From: Mucilaginibacter sp. cycad4
GTDB taxonomy: Bacteria; Bacteroidota; Bacteroidia; Sphingobacteriales; Sphingobacteriaceae
Reading direction: 5' to 3'
Assembly: GCF_034263275.1 (NCBI RefSeq)
Contig: NZ_CP139559.1
Coordinates: 2,666,001-2,730,000, forward strand
Length of the DNA: 64,000 nt
Below the pieces are notes generated by a model, which was not told the origin of the DNA, did no database searches, and was given only the letters and a program-made list of their open reading frames with translations. How positions within the stretch are numbered: position 1 is the stretch's first letter; each line of letters begins with the position of its first letter. Both the position numbers and the translations under genes were made by a program. This document shows, one piece after another, positions 26,437 to 36,420 of this stretch.

Positions 26437-28833
26437 CTACTCACTCCTCAAACTATTCACCGGGTTGGCTAGTGCTGCTTTAATAGATTGGATACTTACG
26501 GTTATCAGCGCAATTAACAGGGCAATGCATGCGGCCGCAGCAAAGATCCACCAGGAAACGTTTGTTCGGTATGCAAAATCCTGCAGCCATTTGTTCATCA
26601 CGTACCAGGCCACCGGGAAAGCTACAATATTGGCTATCAAAACTGTTTTCAAAAACTCTGCAGAGAGTAGCCTGATTATGCTTTGAACATTGGCACCAAG
26701 CACTTTACGGATGCCTATCTCTTTTACACGCTGCTCGGCGGCAAAGGCGGCCAGGCCAAGTAAGCCCATGGCTGATATAAATATCGCTATAATGGCGAAG
26801 GCGGCAATCAGTGTTGACGAACGCTGTTCGGCATGGTAAAGCTTATTATAGCCGTCATCAATAAAACTATATTCAAACGGCTGATCCGGAACAAATTCAC
26901 CCCAAACGTTTTGAGCTATTCGGATAGCTGCCGCGGTATTACCAGGAGTTGTTTTGATATAAAAACTACGTGCCCAATCAGTGTGGTTATTGATAACCAT
27001 CGGGCCTATTTTTTCATGAAGGCTTCTGAAATTGAAATCCTTAACCACACCGGCAACTACGCCCGAATCGCCGTTAAACTTAAACCGCTGCCCAATAACA
27101 GGTTTATGAATGCCGAGTTGCTTTACCGCAGTTTCATTTAAAATTACATTATGCTGATCGGCTCCGCTTTTATCAAACCAATGTCCGTCGCGCATTTTAA
27201 GGCTTAATATGTGCTGGAAGTTTTCGTCCGCTGATACAGTAGACACCGCGGGTTTGTAGTCTTCCGGCCGGCCATCCCAGTCCATCGCCCCGGAAACTTT
27301 GTTACTGTTGTTAAAAAAAGCATCATTAGCCGAGCGGGAAACTTCACTTATAGTGCTTTGCTGCTGCAACTCGCTGGCAATACTCTTCAATTTTGATTCC
27401 CTTATCTTATCGTCCAAACCGAGCACCTGCCAGGGTACGGTCATTACAAAAACATGCTCTCGCTTATATCCCAAATCGGCGTTTTGCATAAAATTAAGCT
27501 GGCGATAAATGATCATTGTGCTAATGATAAGCATCACCGATATGCCAAACTGTAAAACAACCAATGTTTTGCGGATCCCTCCATCTTTAAAATTCAACAG
27601 CGCCCTACCCTTAAAAACACTTAATGGTTTAAATGATGACAATAGTACGGCCGGGTATAAACCGTTAAAAATGAAGCAAATAATCAACGTGCCTGATAAT
27701 ATCAGCCATGTAATACCGGATGTTAGCGGTTGTATAAAATGCTTTTCGGTAACCTGGTTAAACCATGGCAGGCATATCTGGATAAATAAAATGGCAAATA
27801 ATAATGATAAGAAACTTACAACCAATGATTCGGACATAAACTGGGCGAAAAGCTGCCTTCTGCCGGCACCTACAATTTTACGTACGCTTACCTCTTTTGA
27901 ACGTACGTTTGCCCTGGCGGTAGTCAGGTTTACATAGTTAATACACGCCGTAGCCAAAAGTAAAAAAGCCAGGATCAGGAAGATATTAACCAATCTTAGA
28001 TTGCCATTTTCAAATGATGTGCTTAGCAATCCGCTTTCAAAATGTATGTCCTTAAGCCCGATTACACTCATGGTTGTATTTTCACTACCCTTATTATTTT
28101 TCCTGAGAATTTGGGTTAGCTTTTTCCCTACATCCTTAATATTTACGCCCTGCTGTAGTTTCAAAAATGTAAGCCCGCTGAAGTTGCCCCAATTGCCTGC
28201 CTGCTGTTTTTCATGCGCATCGCTTAATTTAGCTTCAACCGGGATCAGAATATCGTACTGAAAGCTTGAGTTTGCCGGGTTATCCTTAACTACCGCCTGT
28301 ACCTGGTAGTTTATGGAATCAATCTTCAGCATCTTACCTACCGCTGAGCCGTTGCCAAAATATTTTTTTGCTGTTGATTGTGTCAGGATTAAACTAAATG
28401 GATTTTTTGAAAAGCTTTCGGCGCTGCCATCAATAAAATCATAGTGGAATACTTTAAACCAATTGGCATCTATAAAAGCATACTTTTTTTCAGATATCAA
28501 CTGGTTATTATGATGTACCGTCATCATGTATCCCGGCCACAAAAATGTATAATTCTTTATGCCCGGTATTTCCTGTTTGGCAACGGGCCCTAACAAATAA
28601 GGTGAAGATTCCCAGTCCCAGCTTTCGTCTTTGGTTAAACTTAATTTGGTTTTTATCCGGTAGATATTATCAACGTCCGGGTGGTAATTGTCAAAGCTGA
28701 ACTCATTTTGTACCCACAGCATTATAAATACCGCTGTAGTAATACCAATAGTAAGCCCGGCAATATTAATGATACTGATAGTGCGGTGCTTACCTAAATT
28801 ACGGAATGCTACTTTAAAATAGTTTTTTAACAT
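26437..28833 (-). CDS. P8: MacB/FtsX-type ABC permease with Ser in the first coupling helix
   Basis: 798 residues from the ATG at 28833 (MLKNYFKVAFRN, the array's usual N-terminus); an ATG four codons earlier is also in frame. The first coupling helix reads KEVSVRKIVGA, with Ser where nearly all members have Gly; P17 has the same change. The second helix is normal (KEIGIRKVLGA). The linker before TM2 is DIHFESGLLSTSFENGN. The second periplasmic domain has MDWDGRPEDYKP, again like P17 (NDWDGKPAKS), and VVKDFNFRSLHEKIGP. C-terminus ANPVNSLRSE. Last gene of the P12-P8 unit; the 410-bp non-coding gap downstream holds a REPIN-like repeat and element C. Confidence 0.91.
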   Translation of the reverse strand: MLKNYFKVAFRNLGKHRTISIINIAGLTIGITTAVFIMLWVQNEFSFDNYHPDVDNIYRIKTKLSLTKDESWDWESSPYLLGPVAKQEIPGIKNYTFLWPGYMMTVHHNNQLISEKKYAFIDANWFKVFHYDFIDGSAESFSKNPFSLILTQSTAKKYFGNGSAVGKMLKIDSINYQVQAVVKDNPANSSFQYDILIPVEAKLSDAHEKQQAGNWGNFSGLTFLKLQQGVNIKDVGKKLTQILRKNNKGSENTTMSVIGLKDIHFESGLLSTSFENGNLRLVNIFLILAFLLLATACINYVNLTTARANVRSKEVSVRKIVGAGRRQLFAQFMSESLVVSFLSLLFAILFIQICLPWFNQVTEKHFIQPLTSGITWLILSGTLIICFIFNGLYPAVLLSSFKPLSVFKGRALLNFKDGGIRKTLVVLQFGISVMLIISTMIIYRQLNFMQNADLGYKREHVFVMTVPWQVLGLDDKIRESKLKSIASELQQQSTISEVSRSANDAFFNNSNKVSGAMDWDGRPEDYKPAVSTVSADENFQHILSLKMRDGHWFDKSGADQHNVILNETAVKQLGIHKPVIGQRFKFNGDSGVVAGVVKDFNFRSLHEKIGPMVINNHTDWARSFYIKTTPGNTAAAIRIAQNVWGEFVPDQPFEYSFIDDGYNKLYHAEQRSSTLIAAFAIIAIFISAMGLLGLAAFAAEQRVKEIGIRKVLGANVQSIIRLLSAEFLKTVLIANIVAFPVAWYVMNKWLQDFAYRTNVSWWIFAAAACIALLIALITVSIQSIKAALANPVNSLRSE

Positions 28834-28834
28834 A

Positions 28835-28901
28835 TCATTAGTCATTTGGTCATTAAGTCATTGAACTTCAGCTTCGCCTATCAATAAAATAACTTCATGA
28901 C
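28835..28901. repeat. TCATT-family repeat, P9/P8 gap (short)
   Basis: TCATTAGTCATTTGGTCATT and AAGTCATTGAACTTC on one side, but only AATAACTTCATGAC on the other. A shorter, more degraded copy between the P9 stop and the P8 start. Confidence 0.6.
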
Positions 28902-28904
28902 AAA

Positions 28905-31373
28905 TTATTCTGAACGCAAACTTTTAGTTGGATTTGCCAGCGCTGCACGGATAGTTTGAAAACTTGAAGTGACCAGGGCCGTTAACAGCATTCCCGCGCC
29001 GCTTGCTGCAAAGATCCACCAGCTGATGGAGGTTCTATCGGCAAAGGTCTCCATCCATTTGTTCATGGCGTACCAGGCCAGCGGGGTTACCAGTACAAAA
29101 GCCAAAGCAATAAGCAGCACCAGCTCGGTTGAAAGCAGGGTAACAATTTGTGCTACCGTAGCGCCAAGAACTTTGCGTACACCTATCTCCTTGGTGCGCT
29201 GGTTGGTATTATAAATAGCCAAACCTAACAAACCAAGACAACTGATAAATATCGATAAGCCTGTTGCCCAGGTTAACAATGTTGAAGTATGCTGTTCGGC
29301 GTCGTAAAATTTAGCTATGCTCTCGTCAAAAAAATTATATTCAAAATCATCTTCAGGATAGATCTCTTTCCATATTTTTCCCATCGAAGCGATGGCTTTT
29401 TTCCATTCATTGCCACCGGTAGTTTGCGGCTTAAGTGCTATATGAAAAGTACCGTTATTATAAAAACTATTGCTGATATGAATGCAGGTAGGTTTAATAG
29501 GCGAATGCAAAGACTCGGAATAAAAATCGCCCACTACACCTATGATCTGCATTCTTTTATCACCATTAAACTTATCAATATATTTACCCACTGCATCGGC
29601 CGGGTTTTTAAACCCTATAAGTTTTGCATAGGTATTATTGATCAAAAACGCACTGGTACTGTCGCCGTATTGTATATTACGCCCGGCCAAAAGTTTAAGC
29701 TTGTATACATTGATATAATTGGGGTCGCCATACTTTTCATACAATTCAATTTTTATTTCCTTTTTGCCGTCTATGTAAGTTGCCTCTGTTGAATTGGTGC
29801 TGTTTGAAGACGGAGCGGCTTTACCTGCACTCACCAGCTCAACCTGGGGTATCGCCTTCAGTTTGTTCATAAATACCTGGTTCTTGCTAAGCGTACGGTT
29901 TTTCCATGGTGAGTTAATGATCAGGATGGCATCTTTCTTAAAACCCAGATCCTTGGTTAAGGCATAGTGAATTTGTTTGCTTACCAATACCGTTGCCATT
30001 ATAAAAAACTGGGCAATAACAAATTGGGTTACCGTTAACGACTTACGCAGCCAGGCATTACGTGTTTTGCTGCTATTTGACGATGCCTGATTTTTAAGCA
30101 CCAATACCGGTTTATAGCCGGATAATAAAGCGGCCGGATAAAAACCTGATAACAGGGCCACCACCATTGTCAACAAAAACAGGAATACAAAAAGATTGGG
30201 TTGATGAAACAGGTCAAGCTTGATGCCCCCGGCAATAAAATCCTTAAACAATTTTAAGATAGCCGGTGCCAGTGCCACCGAAATGATGACTGCAAACAGT
30301 GTGATAATGAACGTTTCGCTTAAAAACTGGGTAATAAGCTGGGCGCGACTGCTCCCCATTGTTTTACGCACACCAATTTCTTTGGCCCTTTGTGTGGCCT
30401 GCGCAGTAGTTAAGTTAACAAAATTAATACAACCTAATAATAATAGGAAAGCAGCGATAACCAATAAACCGTAAAGTGTTGTTTTATTAGCTGGATTACC
30501 AGAATCGAACGTACCATATACGCTATTGAAATGCAGATCGCTCAAAGGCTGTAACGTAAAATTACGTGTATTGCCCTTGTTTTCAGGTTTTGGAGGATCG
30601 CTCTTTTTGAGGATAGCGTTTAGTTGCTTTTCAAAATTAGCTACAGTGGTATTCGGCGCCAACTTAACAAAAAGTATAGATGACGAAGTAGTACCGCCCC
30701 AGTTGGTAAGGTTCAGTTCATTAGCGAGCGCTTTGTTATTTTTTGCCGTTGAATAAGAAAGAAAATCATGAAAAGTAAAATCGTTGTTGCCCTTCAGTGG
30801 TTCAACAATGCCTGTAACTGCTACGCTGAGTGTATCATAAGTAATCACCCTGCCTATCATCTGGCTGTAGGAAAGCTTAGGAAAATATTTTTTTGCCTGA
30901 TCGGCAGTGAGCACCGTTTGATTAGGAGCATTCAAAGCTGTCTTCGCCGAACCGGCAAGCCAATTGTATTTAAACATACTGAAATAGCGTCCATCGGCGA
31001 GGATCACATTATCCTGTAATTTAAACTTAACGGGAATACCGCCTTTTCCCGGAACAAGTACATTGGGCTGGTTTAAGGTGAAGAATGGAGCGGCAAGCTC
31101 AACACCGCTTATATTATTCCGTACAGCCTCGGGCACCGGGCCTGATACGCCGCGGTTGTGCGCTTCTTCACCGGAAAAAGTATAATTTGATACTACCCGG
31201 TAAATGCGGTCGCCGTTATCAAAGTTTTGATTAAAAGTAAAATCAAAATGGACTATCAGGTAAATAACCAGCGCCGAACTGATCCCTATAGATAAACCGA
31301 TTACATTGATGAATGTAAAAAATTTATGCCGCCAAAAATTACGCAGCGCAATTTTGAAATAGTTTTTAAACAT
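28905..31373 (-). CDS. P9: MacB/FtsX-type ABC permease (longest member)
   Basis: 822 residues, the longest of the array, with extra sequence in both periplasmic domains (for example GKGGIPVKFKLQDN in the first and TFHIALKPQTTGGNEWKKA in the second). The linker SDLHFNSVYGTFDSGN and helix-2 end GCINFVNLTTAQATQRAK place it nearest to P5, P7 and P20, but the helix before the second coupling helix reads CLGLLGLAIYNTNQRT. Coupling helices are KEIGVRKTMGS and KEIGVRKVLGA. The C-terminus is ANPTKSLRSE, with Thr for the usual Val. It lies 69 bp after P10; that gap has only fragments of the TCATT repeat. Confidence 0.92.
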   Translation of the reverse strand: MFKNYFKIALRNFWRHKFFTFINVIGLSIGISSALVIYLIVHFDFTFNQNFDNGDRIYRVVSNYTFSGEEAHNRGVSGPVPEAVRNNISGVELAAPFFTLNQPNVLVPGKGGIPVKFKLQDNVILADGRYFSMFKYNWLAGSAKTALNAPNQTVLTADQAKKYFPKLSYSQMIGRVITYDTLSVAVTGIVEPLKGNNDFTFHDFLSYSTAKNNKALANELNLTNWGGTTSSSILFVKLAPNTTVANFEKQLNAILKKSDPPKPENKGNTRNFTLQPLSDLHFNSVYGTFDSGNPANKTTLYGLLVIAAFLLLLGCINFVNLTTAQATQRAKEIGVRKTMGSSRAQLITQFLSETFIITLFAVIISVALAPAILKLFKDFIAGGIKLDLFHQPNLFVFLFLLTMVVALLSGFYPAALLSGYKPVLVLKNQASSNSSKTRNAWLRKSLTVTQFVIAQFFIMATVLVSKQIHYALTKDLGFKKDAILIINSPWKNRTLSKNQVFMNKLKAIPQVELVSAGKAAPSSNSTNSTEATYIDGKKEIKIELYEKYGDPNYINVYKLKLLAGRNIQYGDSTSAFLINNTYAKLIGFKNPADAVGKYIDKFNGDKRMQIIGVVGDFYSESLHSPIKPTCIHISNSFYNNGTFHIALKPQTTGGNEWKKAIASMGKIWKEIYPEDDFEYNFFDESIAKFYDAEQHTSTLLTWATGLSIFISCLGLLGLAIYNTNQRTKEIGVRKVLGATVAQIVTLLSTELVLLIALAFVLVTPLAWYAMNKWMETFADRTSISWWIFAASGAGMLLTALVTSSFQTIRAALANPTKSLRSE

Positions 31374-31442
31374 GATATTGGTTCATTAGTTCATTTGTGT
31401 TTTATCCTGATGTGCAAACTGCCATTACTATTGCAAGCTGCC

Positions 31443-33797
31443 TTACTCGCTCCTCAAACTCTTAACCGGGTTGGCCAATGCAGCTTTCATGGTATTAAAG
31501 CTTACAACAATAAGCGTAAGCAATAATATAAGCATGCCAACGGAGGCAAATAACCAAATACTGATATTGATGTGGTACGTATACTTTTGAAGCCAATTAT
31601 GCATGATCCACCAAGTTAAAGGCACGGCAATAACAAAAGCTATTGCTACCAGTTTTAAAAACTCGGTAGATATAAGCACCAGTAATTGCTGCACGCTGGC
31701 GCCCAAAACCTTGCGAATACCAATTTCTTTAAACCGTTTTTCGATGGTGAAAGAAGCCAGCCCAGCCAGCCCTATGCAACAGATAAAAATTGCCAAGCCG
31801 GCAAAAATGTTGGTGATACAGCTGATGAGTACTTCGGTTAAAAACTTTTTACCAAATTCCTGATCAACAAACTGGTACTCAAAAATATCAGCGGGGCTAT
31901 ACTTTGTGTAAATACCCTGCAGCAGCTGGATGGCCTCCTGAGGTTTAACACCTTTATTAAGTCTTAGATCGATATAACCAGAGTTGCTATGATCAGAGAA
32001 AACCATCATAGGATCAACAGCAGTATAAGGCGATGCCATCACTACATTATCGGTAACACCTATTACCGTAAATTTTTTACCTCCATACCGCAACTCCATA
32101 CCAACTGGTCTTTTAAGCTGCATGGCTTCAATGGCTGCTTTATTTAACAGTACGCCTGATGTATCTGAAGGCATCCCTGTAAAATCATTTCCCTGCAGCA
32201 GTCTAATACCCAAAGTTTTTGTGTAATCCACATCTGCCGTCATGTTTGAAAATATAATATCGGCATTGGCAGGTTTCCCCTCCCAGTCCGGCGGGCCCGA
32301 CCGCCAGGAAACTTCTGTTACCATCCACGAGGTACGGGTTAAGTTGCTAATGATGCCTGACTTTAACAGGTCGTTTTTAATAGCAGCAAAGCTCTTGTCG
32401 GTACCTTGGGTTGAAGGCACCATAATCAGGTTATCGGGGCTATAGCCGATACTCCGGTCTTTTACATGCTGAATCTGAAGGTAAACAATAATCGTGGCAG
32501 AGATTAGCAAAATTGAACCTATAAACTGGAACACCACCAGTATCCTACGCGGCGCTATGGCCCCTTTACCCGCAACAAACGTCCCTTTCAAAACTTTAAC
32601 CGGGTTAAATGATGACAGGTACAAAGCCGGGTAGCTACCCGATATTAAACCCGTAAAAAGGATAATGGCAATAGCTCCCAGCCAAAATATTGGTTCGCCA
32701 AGATTTAGCCTCAACTGTTTGCCTACCAATAAATTAAACTGCGGCTGCAGCAGGTAAACACATAACACCGCACACATAAAGGCTATGGCAACCAATATCA
32801 TCGATTCAAAAAAGAACTGTAATATCAGCTGTTTTTTATCAGACCCGAGGGTTTTACGGATCCCCACCTCCCTGGCCCTTTTTTCTGACTGTGCAGTAGA
32901 CAAATTCATGAAATTGACGCAGGCTATCAGCAATATTATAATGGCAATGATGATAAAGAAACGTACATACTCAATCATCCCGCCGGTATTTTTGCCGTCT
33001 TTAAAGTCGCTGTACAAATGCCATTTAGTCATCGGGAAAGTGAAGTAAGTACTTATTTTATCCTTGTTGTGCTGATACATTACACCAGTAATGTATTTTT
33101 CTAACTGCTGAATATTGGGATTGTAAATAGTTTGGATATATACCTCCCATGATGAACCCTGCCAGCGGGTCATAGCATTCTTTACATCGTTATCCGAAAA
33201 GTTATAAGGAATGATAAAATCAAACTGCTGAGTAGCATTATTGGGCTGATTGGCCAATACGGCGGTAACTTTATGCACACCGCTGTTATCTATCTTAATT
33301 ACTTTGTTAATAGGATCAGAATTTCCGAATAAGGTTTTAGCGGTTGATTCTGTAATTACTATCGATGTAGGGTCGGTTATGGCCGTTGTAGCGTTTCCTT
33401 TAATAAACTTCCACGAAAACATATCAAAATATTTTCCTCCAACATAGTAGCCGTGCTTTTTAAGCCTGGTATCACCCACGTTAAACTGATGTTGCTCCAA
33501 ATGCGATGTCATCACCGCATTCTTGATTTGCGGATAACCGCTTTCAAGCGCTTTGGCCAGGGGAAACACCATGTTAGGATCTGCAAAAACATTATTTTTA
33601 AAATCGCGGTTAGCTAAAACCTGGTATATTGTTTTATAATTAGCATGGTTTTTATCGTAAGTAAGCTCATTACGCACCCATAAAAAAATAAAAATAGTAC
33701 ATGTTATACCTATGGTAAGCCCCAGCAAATTAACGATGGAGAAGGCGCGGTTCCTGTTGAGACTACGCCATGCAATTTTTACATAGTTTTTTATCAT
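31443..33797 (-). CDS. P10: MacB/FtsX-type ABC permease (DWHLYSD subtype, shortest intact member)
   Basis: 784 residues. Linker KWHLYSDFKDGKNTGGMIEY and second-domain motif VTDNVVMASPYTAVDP mark it as a relative of P4, P6 and P18; GPPDWEGKPANAD is a related loop. The helix before the second coupling helix is unusual, CCIGLAGLASFTIEKRFKE, where the rest have xCLGLFGLA or similar. Coupling helices are REVGIRKTLGS and KEIGIRKVLGA. Standard SLRSE end. It lies 108 bp after P11 with a TCATT repeat, and 69 bp before P9. Internal gene of the P12-P8 unit. Confidence 0.92.
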   Translation of the reverse strand: MIKNYVKIAWRSLNRNRAFSIVNLLGLTIGITCTIFIFLWVRNELTYDKNHANYKTIYQVLANRDFKNNVFADPNMVFPLAKALESGYPQIKNAVMTSHLEQHQFNVGDTRLKKHGYYVGGKYFDMFSWKFIKGNATTAITDPTSIVITESTAKTLFGNSDPINKVIKIDNSGVHKVTAVLANQPNNATQQFDFIIPYNFSDNDVKNAMTRWQGSSWEVYIQTIYNPNIQQLEKYITGVMYQHNKDKISTYFTFPMTKWHLYSDFKDGKNTGGMIEYVRFFIIIAIIILLIACVNFMNLSTAQSEKRAREVGIRKTLGSDKKQLILQFFFESMILVAIAFMCAVLCVYLLQPQFNLLVGKQLRLNLGEPIFWLGAIAIILFTGLISGSYPALYLSSFNPVKVLKGTFVAGKGAIAPRRILVVFQFIGSILLISATIIVYLQIQHVKDRSIGYSPDNLIMVPSTQGTDKSFAAIKNDLLKSGIISNLTRTSWMVTEVSWRSGPPDWEGKPANADIIFSNMTADVDYTKTLGIRLLQGNDFTGMPSDTSGVLLNKAAIEAMQLKRPVGMELRYGGKKFTVIGVTDNVVMASPYTAVDPMMVFSDHSNSGYIDLRLNKGVKPQEAIQLLQGIYTKYSPADIFEYQFVDQEFGKKFLTEVLISCITNIFAGLAIFICCIGLAGLASFTIEKRFKEIGIRKVLGASVQQLLVLISTEFLKLVAIAFVIAVPLTWWIMHNWLQKYTYHINISIWLFASVGMLILLLTLIVVSFNTMKAALANPVKSLRSE

Positions 33798-33803
33798 GAT
33801 TCC

Positions 33804-33902
33804 TTAGTCATTTTATCATTGGGCCATTAAGTCATTGATCATCTGCTCTGCTCATATGTGTTGTTCAATGACCTAATGACGCAGAGCAAATGACCTAATG
33901 AC
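33804..33902. repeat. TCATT-family inverted repeat, P11/P10 gap
   Basis: TTAGTCATTTTATCATTGGG and CCATTAAGTCATTGATC on one side; AATGACCTAATGACGCAGAG and CAAATGACCTAATGAC on the other. It spans the gap to the P11 stop. Confidence 0.75.
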
Positions 33903-33905
33903 AAT

Positions 33906-36323
33906 TTATTCAGAACGCAAACTCTTCACCGGGTTAGCCATAGCAGCCTTTATTGATTGATAGCTTATAGTTGCAAAAGCGATAATCAGCGCTATTACGC
34001 CGGCCATTACAAAAACCCACCATTGTATGTTAATTCTGAAGGCAAAATCAAGCAGCCATTTACTCATGGCATACCAGGCGATTGGCAGGGCAATTACCGC
34101 GGCTACGATTACCAGTTTCAAAAAGTCTTTTGATAGTTCGGTAACAATTTGCGGGATACTTGCACCCAGTACCTTGCGTACGCCAATTTCTTTTACTCTT
34201 TGTGATATAGTGAAGGCTGAAAGTCCAAACAAACCAAGGCAGGCTATGAATATGGCCAGGCACGAAAATATGGTAAACAGATTGCCCTGCTCCTGCTCGC
34301 TATTATATAATTTTTGAAACCGCTCATCTAAAAAGCTGTATTCAAAAGGTGTTTCGGGTTGATATTTTTTCCAGGTTTGCTCAAGGGTTGCCAATGCTGA
34401 ATTGATATGACTGCCATCTATTTTAATTGTAACCCTTCTGTAGCTGTTGTTTGCAAATGAAGGCATCTCCATTAATAACGGGATGATATTTTGATGTAAT
34501 GACTCAAAATGAAAGTCATTAACCACCCCTATCACTTTTCCTTTAATACCACCATAGCTCATATCCTTGCCGATGGCGTTCTCAGGAGTTTTCCACCCTA
34601 ATACACTTACTGCAGATGCATTGATTACAAAATTGTTGCTGTCGGTAGCAAAATCACGGCTGAAGTTCCTGCCTGCAGCCATTTTGATACCATAGGTTGG
34701 GATAAAACCGTAATCGGCGTTGATACATTTGATGTCCGCCTTAACTGGTAATGGTTTATCACCGTCAAAAACAGAAGCGCCCTGGTCATCCAGCAATCGC
34801 CCGGACGGTATCCGCGATGAGCGACCGAGATCTTTAATAGCGGGATCCCGTAATACATCTGCCCTGAAAGCTTCAAACTGGTTAGCCGGGATACCACCTA
34901 ATGTTACTAAATGATCTTTATTAAAGCCAAGTGATTTTGTCTGGATGTATCTTAATTGCTGAAAAACTATGGTTGTAGCCACAATCAAAATTATGGAGAT
35001 AGAAAACTGTACAACCACCAATACCTTGCGGAATGAAATATTTCCTGATCCAACTTTAAGGATTCCTTTTAAAACCTTTATCGGCTTAAATGACGACATG
35101 AATATAGCCGGATAAATACCGCTGATAAGCCCTATAATCAGGGGCAGCAATAATACCGACACTAAAATTGATGGTTTAAATAAGCTCACGATTGATAACC
35201 CAAGTTCAGAAAAGCCGTTGATAAGCGGCAGCAATGCCCAGGTTAAAATCAGGGCCAGTACAAGCGAAAAATAAGTTACCAGTACCGATTCGCTTAAAAA
35301 CTGGGTAACGATCTCTTTTTGCTGTGCACCGATCACCTTGCGAATGCCTATTTCCTTAGCCCGTAAAGTTGAGCGGGCTGTTGATAAGTTCATGTAATTA
35401 ATACAGGCAATAAGCAAAATAAACAAGGCTATAGCCGAAAATATATAAACCCTTTTGATATCTCCGTTTTGTTCTACTTCATCATCAAGATGCGAATGCA
35501 GGTGAATATCCAGGAACCTTTGGATATGCAGCTGTGTGAATTTTGACTGGCGTGGCTGACCGGGAAAATTCATATACTTATCTATAAAGGCCGGAAACTG
35601 GGAGCTGATGCGATCAATATTATAATTATCGGGCAGCAACAGATAGGTAAAAAATGAGTTATTGCCCCAATTGGTTGCTAATTGATTACGTCCATAAACC
35701 TTGTCATCGTTCAGGGTATTAAATGACATCAGCATTTGGGGGTGCATTTGTGAGTTGGGCGGAAAAGGCTTAAAAATTCCTGTAACTTTAAAATTGGCCG
35801 TATTATCAAGCCTGATCTCTTTGTTTATGGGGTCTTCGTTACCGAAGTATTTGCGCGCCATGTCCTCGGTCATCATTACTGTATACGGCTCACTAAGGGC
35901 AGTTTTAGGGTCGCCTGCTACCGTTTTCAGATCGAAGAAACTAAGGAAGTTTTCATCTGCAAAATAGGATCCTTTTTCGGTCAATAATTTATCCTTATAA
36001 CGCAAAACCACATCACCGTTAGGAAACAACCGGGTCACCTTTTTAATATCAGGAAACTCGTTTTTCAACAGCGGACCAAAAGGCGGCGCTACAGCCCCCA
36101 AATGCAGGTTAACGATACCATCGGCCGTGTTAAAACTCCGGCTAACCCTGTAAATATTGGGCGCATTATGGTTAAATTTATCATAACTGAGCTCTTTAAC
36201 TATATAAGTTAAAATGAGCAGGCAACAGGTTAACCCTATGGTTAAGCCAAATATATTGATGAACGAAATAAATTTATGCCGGGCAATATTGCGAAAGGCA
36301 CTTCGTAAATAGTTTCTTATCAT
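33906..36323 (-). CDS. P11: MacB/FtsX-type ABC permease (DIHLHS subtype)
   Basis: 805 residues from the ATG at 36323 (MIRNYLRSAFRN). The open frame reaches an ATG at 36344, but that lies inside the CCTCC repeat, whose AGGAGG sits 4 nt before the inner ATG and works as a ribosome-binding site for it. The linker reads DIHLHSHLDDEVEQNGDIKR, similar to P12, P14, P15 and P16. Coupling helices are KEIGIRKVIGA and KEIGVRKVLGA. The second periplasmic domain has KGKVIGVVNDFHFESLHQNI. TM1 is GLTIGLTCCLLILTYI. Standard ANPVKSLRSE end. Confidence 0.92.
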   Translation of the reverse strand: MIRNYLRSAFRNIARHKFISFINIFGLTIGLTCCLLILTYIVKELSYDKFNHNAPNIYRVSRSFNTADGIVNLHLGAVAPPFGPLLKNEFPDIKKVTRLFPNGDVVLRYKDKLLTEKGSYFADENFLSFFDLKTVAGDPKTALSEPYTVMMTEDMARKYFGNEDPINKEIRLDNTANFKVTGIFKPFPPNSQMHPQMLMSFNTLNDDKVYGRNQLATNWGNNSFFTYLLLPDNYNIDRISSQFPAFIDKYMNFPGQPRQSKFTQLHIQRFLDIHLHSHLDDEVEQNGDIKRVYIFSAIALFILLIACINYMNLSTARSTLRAKEIGIRKVIGAQQKEIVTQFLSESVLVTYFSLVLALILTWALLPLINGFSELGLSIVSLFKPSILVSVLLLPLIIGLISGIYPAIFMSSFKPIKVLKGILKVGSGNISFRKVLVVVQFSISIILIVATTIVFQQLRYIQTKSLGFNKDHLVTLGGIPANQFEAFRADVLRDPAIKDLGRSSRIPSGRLLDDQGASVFDGDKPLPVKADIKCINADYGFIPTYGIKMAAGRNFSRDFATDSNNFVINASAVSVLGWKTPENAIGKDMSYGGIKGKVIGVVNDFHFESLHQNIIPLLMEMPSFANNSYRRVTIKIDGSHINSALATLEQTWKKYQPETPFEYSFLDERFQKLYNSEQEQGNLFTIFSCLAIFIACLGLFGLSAFTISQRVKEIGVRKVLGASIPQIVTELSKDFLKLVIVAAVIALPIAWYAMSKWLLDFAFRINIQWWVFVMAGVIALIIAFATISYQSIKAAMANPVKSLRSE

Positions 36324-36324
36324 G

Positions 36325-36420
36325 ACCCCTCCTAACCTCCCCAAAGGGGAGGAATTTTTAATTGTAATCCTTATTGTTCATTCTAAAAACCCTCTCCTTT
36401 GGAGAGGGTTGGGTGAGGTT
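36325..36420. repeat. CCTCC/GGAGG double-hairpin repeat between P12 and P11
   Basis: Nearly identical to 11143-11236: CCTCCCCAAAGGGGAGG and CCCTCTCCTTTGGAGAGGG hairpins about 35 bp apart. Its AGGAGGGG edge is immediately before the P11 ATG; the other edge touches the P12 stop. Confidence 0.8.

Noticed and set aside
11143..36420. CRISPR-like repeats among the many similar short sequences
   Set aside because: Repeats are spaced about 2.4 kb apart with genes between them, are not uniform in length, and no cas genes are present.
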